A DNA stretch of 38,601 nt from JAIOSM01 sp023143455 (GTDB lineage: Bacteria > Desulfobacterota > Desulfobacteria > Desulfobacterales > Desulfobacteraceae): assembly GCA_030632885.1 (NCBI GenBank), contig DAOVTW010000030.1:1-38601 (forward strand), read 5' to 3'. Below, piece after piece: positions 1 through 7,624 of this stretch. Under the pieces are notes generated by a model. The model ran no database searches. It had not been told where the DNA came from and saw only the letters and a list, made by a program, of their open reading frames with translations. Numbering within the stretch: position 1 is the stretch's first letter; each line of letters begins with the position of its first letter. Made by a program: the position numbers and the translations under genes.

Positions 1-68
1 ATACTAGTTAAAATCAAAAGTCTAGATTTATTTAATTATTTCAAGCACTTACGCCCAAAAGTAATAAA

Positions 69-1716
69 TTGGCAATAATAACAGATAGTTATAGCTACTA
101 CTATTTATTAATAAATTACCCAACAGTTTTAATTGCACCCGGTTCGTGGTACTACTTTGCAGGATTAAATCCTGTTTTTTCTCATGAAGAGAACGATGTA
201 GCATCATTTTATATGTTCACAAGCCAACTTATTGCATCCGGTCAATGCCGTAATGTTGATATCATCAAAGTTTTTGGTGTATCTCCCAGTAAAGTGAAAC
301 GAGGTGTGAAACAATACAAGGAGAAGTGTATTAACTAAAGAAGTCAAAGATAAGTGTCAGGAGTTTTTAGACAATGGTTTAAGCCGCAATGAAATATGTA
401 ATAAACTCAGTATTAAATACGACACGTTAAGAAAAGCGATATCAGACGGTCGTCTTCATGAACTAATATTGATAAAAGCTCCATCAAAAGAGTTTCATCA
501 AAATCGATCCGAACAGTAGAGGATGCAATAGCTGGAAAAAGCATGGGAGTGGCTTGCACTCGTACAGTAGAGCGTACACTTGCAGCAACAGGAAAACTCG
601 ACCATACTTCGACTGAATTTGAAAATTGCATTGACTTGACAATGGGTGGGGTTCTATGTTCGTTACCGGCACTTGATGCGTGTGGATTATATCGCCACCT
701 GAATATTTTGCCCCGACTGCCATTCGGTTATTACAACAATGTTCATATAGTAACGATTCTTGCATTTATGTTTTTATGCAGGATAAAGGCTGTTGAAAAA
801 TTACGCTTTCAGCCAGCAGGAGAATTAGGCAAGCTGATCGGGCTTGATAGGATTCCTGAAGTAAAAACATTGAGAGAAAAACTCAAAATACTCAGCGATG
901 ATAATGCTGTAAAACAGTGGTCTGGTGAGCTAAGTAAAGATTGGATGAAGAGCGCACCAGATTTGTCAGGTGTGCTTTTTGTTGATGGGCATGTAAGTCT
1001 TTATTTCGGGAAAAAAACAAAGTTGCCTAAACGCTATATATCCAGATTACAACTTTGCATGAGAGGTACAAGTTTTTATTATGTTAACGATATTCTTGGG
1101 CAACCATTTTTTTATATTGAAAAGCCATCAGATCCAGGAATGTTGCAGACTTTGAAAAATGATATTATTCCAAGACTGCTCGAAGAAGTACAGGATTGCC
1201 TGTATTTCGTATCATAAATATCCAGGCGATAAATGGAATGAAAACGAGTTTAAAAAAGTTAATGCAACAATGCCTCAAGGAGAAGTTATAGAAATGGAGT
1301 TAGCCGAAAGAGGCACTTTAATAGGCAGTAAAAAAAAGACCGGGTATGGGTAAGAGAGGTTCGAAGGCTTACAAAAAGCGGATCTAAGAGAAGAAATTGA
1401 TTTGTTTGAGGATGAACTTGAAAAACTCAAAAAGAAACGTTCTGATGTTCCAAAACACATTGATTTTGGAGATTTGCCCGACGACTTGAAATTTAAAAAA
1501 CTTAAATCAAGTAGCAGGTTACTATTAAATACAATAAAAATGATTGATTACCGTGCTGAAACAGCGATGAGTATGACTCTTAAAGAATTTCTTAATAGAG
1601 GTCATGATGCAAGGTCCATTATCCAGGAACTATTTACAACAGAAGCGGACATTGTGGCTGATCATAAAGCTAAAAGATTGATTGTAAAAGTTCATAGAAT
1701 GAATCCGTGCATTTCC
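69..1716 (+). pseudogene. Decayed transposase with N-terminal HTH segments
   Basis: I see pieces of one transposase-like protein scattered over the reading frames. An N-terminal part (69-338) contains a HTH-like stretch (VDIIKVFGVSPSKVKRG). A second part (about 320-465) in another frame reads VLTKEVKDKCQEFLDNGLSR and then a second HTH (NEICNKLSIKYDTLRKAI). A central part (about 460-1200) is back in the first frame and carries the candidate catalytic motif VLFVDGHVSLY. Then come a shift to 1195-1353 (ISYHKYPGDKW), a short piece reading WVREVRRLTKSG, and a tail at 1390-1716 ending near VKVHRM. At least four frame changes and an apparent internal deletion after TKSG make it non-functional. I recognise the overall arrangement from multi-domain transposase-like proteins of deltaproteobacteria but cannot name the IS family, and I found no terminal inverted repeats. 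The extreme C-terminus is not recognisable and runs into the AbiE operator. Confidence 0.75.
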
Positions 1717-1760
1717 AGATTATCGGCAGGCAGCTCACCGAAAACAAACCACTATATTTT

Positions 1761-1811
1761 GTTCATGATTATTTTCCGTTCATTATTCATGAACAAGGTT
1801 AAATTATGAAC
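1761..1811. promoter_or_regulatory. Operator module 1 of the AbiE locus
   Basis: Four copies of one hexamer stand in a symmetric array: GTTCAT at 1761, GTTCAT at 1778, ATGAAC at 1789 and ATGAAC at 1806. The gaps are 11, 5 and 11 bases. The inner pair forms GTTCAT-N5-ATGAAC and the outer half-sites are each displaced by 17 bases. The same geometry recurs 70 bases downstream. AbiEi antitoxins are known to repress their own operon by binding inverted repeats in the promoter, so this is inferred to be the autoregulatory site of the downstream pair. Confidence 0.7.
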
Positions 1812-1830
1812 ATAGGGGGGTTGCTTTTTT

Positions 1831-1881
1831 GTTCAATAAAAGATACTGTTCATAAATGATGAACTGATTGATTTTATGAAC
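1831..1881. promoter_or_regulatory. Operator module 2, overlapping the abiEi start
   Basis: This is the second copy of the array: GTTCAA at 1831 (one mismatch), GTTCAT at 1848, ATGAAC at 1859 and ATGAAC at 1876, again with gaps of 11, 5 and 11. The last half-site covers the first ATG of the antitoxin gene at 1876. That suggests either that translation starts a few codons later or that the repressor also covers the start. The 19 bases between the two modules include runs of G and T. A weak -35/-10 (TTGTTC-N17-ATAAAT, 1829-1857) lies inside the module. Confidence 0.7.
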
Positions 1882-2931
1882 AAGGTGATGGAAATGATAA
1901 ATAATATAGAAAATAAACTTCTTAAGCTTGCGTTAGAAGCCTTTAATAAAAACTTCGGGCATCAAATTAAAATTGAAGTTGAAGAACTCTGCCAGACTGA
2001 TGGAGATTTAAGAACTGATGCTCTATTAATAATAAAAATACAGCACAAGGAATTAAGGTTTTGTACAGAAATAAAATCTGTGGTGAACAAGTCTGTCATT
2101 GGTTTTATGTTACACCATAAAAGCGATTTTTCCCATGACCAATTATTAGTTACTAACTATGTGAATCCAGTTATGGCAGATAAATTAAAAACAAATAATA
2201 TCAATTTTATAGACACAGTTGGGAATGCTTATATCAATAAGCTCCCTATTTTTATTTATGTAAACGGGAATAAAGCAAAAAAGACACAAATAGACTCATC
2301 TCCGGGAAAAGCGTTTACCCCGTCAGGTCTAAAAATGATTTATGTTTTATTATGCAATGAGGGATTATTAAACAGACCACACAGAGACATAGCAAAAACT
2401 TCAGGCATTGCACTGGGTACAGTAGGCCTAGTGATAGAGAATTTAAAGAAAATAGGCTTTATTCTGGATATGGGCAAACAAGGAAAAAAATTAGTCAACA
2501 AAAAAGCCTTGTTCGACAGGTGGTGTATGGATTATGTTGAAAAACTGAAACCCAAACTGCTACTTGGAAAATTTGAAGGGCCTGAAGATTTTTGGAAACT
2601 GGATCACCTTAATTCTGATACTGGTCAATGGAGTGGTGAAGTGGCAGCCTTCAAACTAACAAATTACCTTAAACCACAAAATATTATTATTTATGCTAAG
2701 GAAAAAGATTTAAGAAATATTATTATTAAAAATAGGCTAAATAGAATAGAAAATGGAAACATTGAGATATTTCAAAACTTCTGGTCCGATGATAGGACAG
2801 GAACAGATAAATCCATTGTCCATCCATTTATAATCTATGCAGATTTACTGGAGATTAACAAACAACGAACAATTGAAACGGCAAAAGTAATTTATGACCA
2901 AAATATCGCTGGATATTTCAGGAAAAGTTAG
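1876..2931 (+). CDS. AbiEi-family type IV antitoxin / autoregulator
   Basis: The protein has 351 residues and is the predicted antitoxin and repressor of a type IV toxin-antitoxin pair. A winged-helix-like segment spans about residues 148-200 (DIAKTSGIALGTVGLVIENL, then KKIGFI). The N-terminal 130 residues resemble a PD-(D/E)XK fold: TDAL with D48, then TEIKS with E65 and K67 after a beta-strand-like stretch. The C-terminal part (about 225-350) has alternating strands and helices typical of this family. The gene overlaps the nucleotidyltransferase toxin gene by 38 bases, which implies coupled translation. The start is ambiguous: ATG 1876 sits inside an operator half-site, whereas ATG 1894 has AAGGTG six bases upstream and would give a protein six residues shorter. 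Assignment rests on the N-terminal and HTH patterns plus the partner gene. Confidence 0.8.
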   Translation: MNKVMEMINNIENKLLKLALEAFNKNFGHQIKIEVEELCQTDGDLRTDALLIIKIQHKELRFCTEIKSVVNKSVIGFMLHHKSDFSHDQLLVTNYVNPVMADKLKTNNINFIDTVGNAYINKLPIFIYVNGNKAKKTQIDSSPGKAFTPSGLKMIYVLLCNEGLLNRPHRDIAKTSGIALGTVGLVIENLKKIGFILDMGKQGKKLVNKKALFDRWCMDYVEKLKPKLLLGKFEGPEDFWKLDHLNSDTGQWSGEVAAFKLTNYLKPQNIIIYAKEKDLRNIIIKNRLNRIENGNIEIFQNFWSDDRTGTDKSIVHPFIIYADLLEINKQRTIETAKVIYDQNIAGYFRKS

Positions 2932-3742
2932 TTTAGAACACATAAAAGCAATATCTGAAATAAAAAAAATAGCCGGATCTCTTGGAATAAAGTTCTTTAT
3001 TGTAGGTGCTACTGCAAGGGATTTTGTTTTAGGTTGCCTTTATGGTGTCAAAGCCCCAAGGATGACCTTGGATATTGATTTTGGAGTTGAAATCAAGAAC
3101 TGGGAAATCTATCAAAAGATTGAAACAGAACTCTTAAAAACCAGTCGATTCAAACGATCAAAAGCAAAACAAAGGTTTATATTTGAAGACACGACAATTG
3201 ATATTATACCTTTTGGTGACATATCAAATGATAAAAACGAAATAAGCTGGCCTCCGGAATATAGTATGATGATGAATGTGTCGGGCTTTGATGAAGCATA
3301 TAAACACGCGACCCCGATAATATTAAGTCAAGATCCTTTTTTAGAAATAAAGGTTCCAACACTTCCGGGTTTGGCTGTTTTAAAAATATTATCATGGAAA
3401 CATTCATATCCTGAAAGGCAAAAAGACGCAGAGGACCTTCTTTTTATTATGATGAATTATGAGCATACTGATATTATAGAAAGGCTTTATAGCGATAAAA
3501 TAGAATTATTCGAATCCGAAGCGTTTGACAATAAAATGGCCAGCATAAGAATTTTAGGCCAAGATATGTCAAAAATATGTAATCCTTACACATTAGACGA
3601 GATAAAAGGTCTTCTAAATGAAGAGACTTTTGAAACATCAAGTTATAATTTGGTTACACATATGATGGGAGCTACTCACACTTTTGACAGTATTTTAGAC
3701 CTGCTATTAAAATTGAAACAAGGTTTATGGGAAGTAAAATGA
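2894..3742 (+). CDS. AbiEii-like nucleotidyltransferase toxin
   Basis: This is a 282-residue member of the DNA polymerase beta-like nucleotidyltransferase superfamily and the predicted toxin of the pair. I see the family's glycine motif (FIVGATARDFVLG, residues 35-47), the metal-binding D-x-D (TLDIDFG, D60 and D62), a third aspartate on the following strand (TIDIIPFGD, D103), and the later helix motif with SWKHS and RQKDAEDL. All catalytic positions look intact. AbiEii-type toxins are thought to transfer nucleotides to RNA targets (tRNA for some homologues); the target here is unknown. It begins inside the antitoxin gene and is followed by a 15-bp palindrome, with no further gene on this strand until 5538. 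Confidence 0.82.
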   Translation: MTKISLDISGKVSLEHIKAISEIKKIAGSLGIKFFIVGATARDFVLGCLYGVKAPRMTLDIDFGVEIKNWEIYQKIETELLKTSRFKRSKAKQRFIFEDTTIDIIPFGDISNDKNEISWPPEYSMMMNVSGFDEAYKHATPIILSQDPFLEIKVPTLPGLAVLKILSWKHSYPERQKDAEDLLFIMMNYEHTDIIERLYSDKIELFESEAFDNKMASIRILGQDMSKICNPYTLDEIKGLLNEETFETSSYNLVTHMMGATHTFDSILDLLLKLKQGLWEVK

Positions 3743-3758
3743 TACAACAAAAACATTT

Positions 3759-3773
3759 TACGGTCAGACCGTA
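3759..3773. repeat. Perfect 15-bp palindrome between convergent genes
   Basis: TACGGTC-A-GACCGTA lies in the 57-base gap between the toxin gene and the convergent radical SAM gene. The arms are 7 bp with a one-base centre. No T-run follows on either side, so it is a poor intrinsic terminator. A binding site or a weak hairpin are both possible. Confidence 0.4.
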
Positions 3774-3799
3774 GATGTTCATGTTAAGCATATCCTGAT

Positions 3800-5485
3800 T
3801 CAACTAGTCCCTTTTATTTCCAAAGTTTTAATACCATCTATAAATCTCTTGGTCAGCATGGGGTCACAGACATGTCCGTAAATTCGACCTGCCCTGTCAA
3901 CACCCCTGATAACCCCATCATGTAAAAACCATGAGAGCAATAAAATCCCTGCTACCTTTCTATCCATGTTCAAATCAATATAGTTTTGACAACACTTTTC
4001 AGGATCAGGAAATGAAAGCCTCTCATTTTTTAATGCTTTCATAAAGTTCAAAATTCTTGAAAGACGCAGCAGTGTTACAGATTGAACCCTGGAGCATGTA
4101 TCTACAATGGGAAGTGCTGTGGATCGCATTAAAGAAAAACTTTTTGGAAGCAAGCCTTTGCCCTGACAGTTTTGATAATCCATACTGCCCGGAGCCGGGT
4201 AAAAAATAGACAGGCCCACAAGTGTGGGTTTTGCAGCAAGATATAAAAGATCATCCACTGATTGATCAGAAATCTGACCAGGAGCTGCGGCAATGATATA
4301 GGAAACAGATTGTAAATGATATTTTTTTGCAAGATCAAGAGCATTTTCATAAGACTTTCTGACATCTTTTCTGCAAAATTTTTCCAGTTGTTCTTTTGAT
4401 GTTGAACCAAGAGAAAGATTCAAGGTTTTAAAACCAGCAGATTTCATGGCTTGAATTATATCTTCATCAATAGAAGAAGGGAAAAGGCCATTCATAGCTC
4501 TTAATTCAAAATTTTTATCAGGAAATTTTTCTTGAATCTCCCCCATGAGAGATAAAAACCATGACTTTTTAAGGCAAAGATTTTCATCCTCAAAATCAAT
4601 AAAACCAATATCAAAAGTTTCTACCTGGGATTCAAGCTCCTTTATAACATCATCTACTTTTCGTTGGCGAAAAGGGGCATAGGAAGATGATGCACTGACA
4701 GCGCAATAGGAGCATTTCATGGGGCATCCTCTACTTGAAACCACAATGGCAGCACCTTTATTATTTCTTTGATAAAATTTTTGTTTAACAAGCTCCAGAG
4801 CAGGCAAGGGTAAATCTGTTAAGTCTTTTAACCAGAAAGGATCACTAAAATGCAAAGATCCGTCATCTCTTCGAAATACAATTCCAAAAACTTCGTCAAG
4901 ACTGGTATTGTCTTTTAACGCATCTGCCAAAAGTGGCATACTCCTTTCACCCTCGCCCCTAATAACATAATCAATTTGAGTGCATTCCATGGCAGCCTTT
5001 GGAAGCTGTGTAGGATGGTGGCCGCCAATAACGATTTTGCAATTTGGTAAGAATTTTTTAATTGCTTTGGCAGTTTCTATAACCGAATCAAAATAAGCTG
5101 TAAATAAAGAAGAAATACCGATCAAGAAAGGTTGTTTGTCCCTTGCTATTTTTCCAATGTGCTCAAAGCTATATCCAAAATGTTTATAATCATGAAAAAG
5201 AGAAAATGCAGAATTGTCAGATCTCCCATAAAAGGGACGAAGATATTCAAACTCTTCAGACCATGCTATTATCTTTGCTTTATTGGTGGCAAGGGCATCA
5301 AATATTTCAACATTAAAGCCATGGCTTTTTAATGAACCTGCAATGCTGCAAAGACCATAGGGAAGGGTTCTTTTTTTTGTCAGATAAAAATCTTCAATAG
5401 GGGGTTGAACCAGAAGTATGTCTTTATTTATCAATATAAAACCTTTGTTAGTTATAAAACCTGTTTGTAAATGTTTTAATATCAT
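3800..5485 (-). CDS. B12-binding-domain radical SAM protein
   Basis: The 561-residue protein has the BchE/methyltransferase-like layout. A cobalamin-binding Rossmann domain covers about residues 22-200 (DILLVQPPIEDFYL, later KIVIGGHHPTQLP and DYVIRGEGE). The radical SAM core follows, with the cluster motif CPMKCSYC (C254, C258, C261), after SRG. A helical C-terminal part of about 120 residues ends the protein. The canonical D-x-H-x-x-G cobalamin lower-ligand motif is not evident, so base-off B12 binding is uncertain. The reaction (methyl transfer, ring rearrangement or other) cannot be read from the sequence. It stands alone on this strand, divergent from the phosphoesterase gene with 52 bases between them. 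Confidence 0.82.
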   Translation of the reverse strand: MILKHLQTGFITNKGFILINKDILLVQPPIEDFYLTKKRTLPYGLCSIAGSLKSHGFNVEIFDALATNKAKIIAWSEEFEYLRPFYGRSDNSAFSLFHDYKHFGYSFEHIGKIARDKQPFLIGISSLFTAYFDSVIETAKAIKKFLPNCKIVIGGHHPTQLPKAAMECTQIDYVIRGEGERSMPLLADALKDNTSLDEVFGIVFRRDDGSLHFSDPFWLKDLTDLPLPALELVKQKFYQRNNKGAAIVVSSRGCPMKCSYCAVSASSSYAPFRQRKVDDVIKELESQVETFDIGFIDFEDENLCLKKSWFLSLMGEIQEKFPDKNFELRAMNGLFPSSIDEDIIQAMKSAGFKTLNLSLGSTSKEQLEKFCRKDVRKSYENALDLAKKYHLQSVSYIIAAAPGQISDQSVDDLLYLAAKPTLVGLSIFYPAPGSMDYQNCQGKGLLPKSFSLMRSTALPIVDTCSRVQSVTLLRLSRILNFMKALKNERLSFPDPEKCCQNYIDLNMDRKVAGILLLSWFLHDGVIRGVDRAGRIYGHVCDPMLTKRFIDGIKTLEIKGTS

Positions 5486-5537
5486 GTATTATCGAATTTT
5501 TACAAGAAACCATTGATAAGAGGGATAAGGTGTAGGC

Positions 5538-6728
5538 ATGATTTTAAATTTTATTCGATTTGTGAGCGTGGTTCTTTTAATAGCCTTTACAACCCATTAT
5601 TTTCTGTTTTTTTCCTGGGTCCGTTTCTTTAATATCCATGCCTTTTCTTCAAAACTTGTCTTATTTATAATTATGTTTTTCTTATCCATAACATTTATTT
5701 TGTCTTCCTTTTTCATCCATATGTCCAACAACCCTTTTACCAGGGCATATTACCTTCTCTCATGGACATGGCTGGGGCTTATGAGCTTTTTATTGATAAT
5801 GACTGCTATTATCTGGGTCGTGAAAGGGGGATTATGGTTTTTACCCTATGACCTTCCGGCTAAACCCATCATTCAGAGTCTATCGTGTTTTCTCTATGGC
5901 CTGGCAATTGTTTATGCAGGATTTTGTCATTACCAATTTTATAAAATTGAGGTTACATCCTTAAGTGTGCCTATCAAAAATTTGCCCCGGCAATGGGAAG
6001 GCAAAAAAATCATCCAACTTTCTGATCTACACCTGGGGGGAACAAAAGGCTTTAAGTTTTTAGAAAAACTTATCCCCTTGACCAATGATCAGAATGTAGA
6101 TTTAATACTGATTACTGGTGATCTGTTTGATGGTGCTACAGGCTCCCAGGAAGGATATATCTCAAAATTAAATAATTTAAAAGCAAAACAAGGAGTTATA
6201 TTTACCAGCGGAAACCATGAAATCTATTCAGGTGTTGAAAAATCAAGAAAAGCGATTGAAAATTCAAAAATTATAATGCTGGATAACAAAGCCATTGTGA
6301 TTGATGGCCTACAAATCCTAGGGATTTCCTATCCAGAATTTAAAAATACTTCTTTCTTTGATTTTAATGATCCAAAAATGTATACAAAAAATCTGCCTAC
6401 AATTTTGCTATACCATACTCCTACAAATATAAAAGCCAGTGGCAAAAACCTACCCGAGGTTCGATCTTCAGATTATCTTGCTCCGGACACCACTTTTTCT
6501 ACTGCAATAAATAATGGTATTTCATTACAATTATCAGGACATACCCATGCCGGACAGTTCTTTCCTTTTACATGGGTTGCCAATAAGGTTTTTAAAGGAT
6601 CCCATTATGGATTGCACAAAATTGATGATTTTTATATTAATATCAGTTCTGGCACAGGATCGTGGGGGCCACCTTTAAGGTCTGGTTATTTATCTGAAAT
6701 TGTTGTGATTACCCTAACAAAGGCGTGA
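5538..6728 (+). CDS. Membrane-anchored calcineurin-like metallophosphoesterase
   Basis: The protein has 396 residues. About four membrane segments fill residues 3-130, and the rest is a metallophosphoesterase domain of the YaeI/YkuE type. All five metal-binding blocks are visible: SDLHLGG (D163, H165), TGDLFDG (D195), SGNHE (N226, H227), LLYHTPTN and SGHTHAGQFFPF. Relatives hydrolyse phosphodiester or pyrophosphate bonds in lipids such as UDP-diacylglucosamine; the substrate here is unknown. AAGGTG lies about eight bases before the ATG. The acyltransferase gene starts eight bases after the stop, so the two form an operon, consistent with a lipid-remodelling role. Confidence 0.85.
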   Translation: MILNFIRFVSVVLLIAFTTHYFLFFSWVRFFNIHAFSSKLVLFIIMFFLSITFILSSFFIHMSNNPFTRAYYLLSWTWLGLMSFLLIMTAIIWVVKGGLWFLPYDLPAKPIIQSLSCFLYGLAIVYAGFCHYQFYKIEVTSLSVPIKNLPRQWEGKKIIQLSDLHLGGTKGFKFLEKLIPLTNDQNVDLILITGDLFDGATGSQEGYISKLNNLKAKQGVIFTSGNHEIYSGVEKSRKAIENSKIIMLDNKAIVIDGLQILGISYPEFKNTSFFDFNDPKMYTKNLPTILLYHTPTNIKASGKNLPEVRSSDYLAPDTTFSTAINNGISLQLSGHTHAGQFFPFTWVANKVFKGSHYGLHKIDDFYINISSGTGSWGPPLRSGYLSEIVVITLTKA

Positions 6729-6735
6729 ATGATAG

Positions 6736-7296
6736 ATGTTATATTATATTGCAAAATTGATTTATATTTTAATCGGATGGGAAGTAGATAAAAAAAAAGC
6801 GCTGAGCCTCTGGGAGTCCAAGAATGTGCTCATAGGCTTTCCACACACTTCCCTACTCGATACATTTATCACAATGGTTGGGATTTTTATCCTCAAAAAA
6901 AAAGCTTATACATTTATAAAAAAAGAAGCTTTTTTCTGGCCCCTTTCATGGGTGCTAAAAATGAACAAAGCTATCCCAGTAGATCGTAATTCTTCAAGCG
7001 GAATTGTCAGCCAGATTGTTGCTGAATTTAACAATAGAGATGAATTCAGCATCTGCATTGTCCCCCAGGGCAGCAGAAAGAAGGGTTCAAAGGTCAAAAC
7101 CGGATTCTGGCACATCGCAAAACAGGCAAATGCTTCTATATTATGCTGGTATTTTGATAGAAAAAACAAACAATGCGTCTGTCTCGGGAAAGTTCATCCA
7201 GGAGAATCCCTTGAAAAAGATCTTAAGATCATGCAAAAACTTTATGATAATGTGGGTTATGAGATTCAAGATGGGCATCAAATTTCCGACAGTTAA
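6736..7296 (+). CDS. PlsC-like glycerolipid acyltransferase
   Basis: This 186-residue protein carries the acyltransferase catalytic motif H-x4-D (PHTSLLDTF, H37 and D42), a second block AIPVDRNSSSG, and the phosphate-binding block PQGSRKKGSKVKTGF. The last replaces the more usual E-G-T-R with Q-G-S-R (Q111 to R114). It is short for a 1-acylglycerol-3-phosphate acyltransferase but typical of compact family members. An N-terminal hydrophobic stretch suggests membrane attachment. It is translated from the phosphoesterase transcript. The acceptor lipid is unknown. A strong bidirectional terminator follows. Confidence 0.75.
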   Translation: MLYYIAKLIYILIGWEVDKKKALSLWESKNVLIGFPHTSLLDTFITMVGIFILKKKAYTFIKKEAFFWPLSWVLKMNKAIPVDRNSSSGIVSQIVAEFNNRDEFSICIVPQGSRKKGSKVKTGFWHIAKQANASILCWYFDRKNKQCVCLGKVHPGESLEKDLKIMQKLYDNVGYEIQDGHQISDS

Positions 7297-7352
7297 TTAA
7301 AGTTCAGCACCGAAGGAAAGATTCAAACCTGAATTGAGGGTAGAAAAAAAAT

Positions 7353-7389
7353 ACAAGGCAATGTTCAATTATCTCAAACATTGCCTTGT
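7353..7389. terminator. Bidirectional intrinsic terminator
   Basis: Perfect 13-bp arms, ACAAGGCAATGTT (7353-7365) and AACATTGCCTTGT (7377-7389), are separated by an 11-base loop. An A-run lies on the left (7343-7350) and TTTT on the right. It sits between the acyltransferase gene (+) and the convergent MoaD-like gene (-), so it can end both transcripts. Confidence 0.85.
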
Positions 7390-7413
7390 TTTAAACTATT
7401 AATTAATACCTAT

Positions 7414-7611
7414 CTACCCGCCGGCAATAAGCGGTAAAAGATAAATTTTAGCATTGTCAGGAATAATTGTTTTATCAAAATTGGGACTTGAGACAAGCAC
7501 ATTGTTGAGCCTTACTGCTGCACAATGATCTGTATTCTCAATTGTCTCAATAAGGTAGGAGATAGTCATGTTCTCAAACCATTCCATATCTTTATCATTA
7601 ACATTGATCAT
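7414..7611 (-). CDS. MoaD/ThiS-family sulfur carrier protein
   Basis: This 65-residue beta-grasp protein ends in the diglycine (LLPLIAGG) that is adenylated and thiocarboxylated in MoaD and ThiS proteins. The length is somewhat short but within the family's range. It begins 13 bases after the aldehyde ferredoxin oxidoreductase gene on the same strand. Such carriers next to AOR genes are common and presumably serve tungstopterin/molybdopterin sulfuration for that enzyme. Terminated by the hairpin at 7353-7389. Confidence 0.85.
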   Translation of the reverse strand: MINVNDKDMEWFENMTISYLIETIENTDHCAAVRLNNVLVSSPNFDKTIIPDNAKIYLLPLIAGG

Positions 7612-7624
7612 AATTCCATAATCT

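Noticed and set aside
1159..1809. Separate small genes at 1159-1353 and 1402-1809
   Set aside because: Their translations continue the transposase in other frames, so they are parts of the pseudogene.
3777..3782. A further GTTCAT hexamer after the toxin gene as a third AbiE operator
   Set aside because: It is a lone half-site without partners at 11- or 17-base spacing and can occur by chance.
7353..7389. CRISPR-like or regulatory repeat near the MoaD gene
   Set aside because: It is a single hairpin with A- and T-runs between convergent genes, which is fully explained by a bidirectional terminator.
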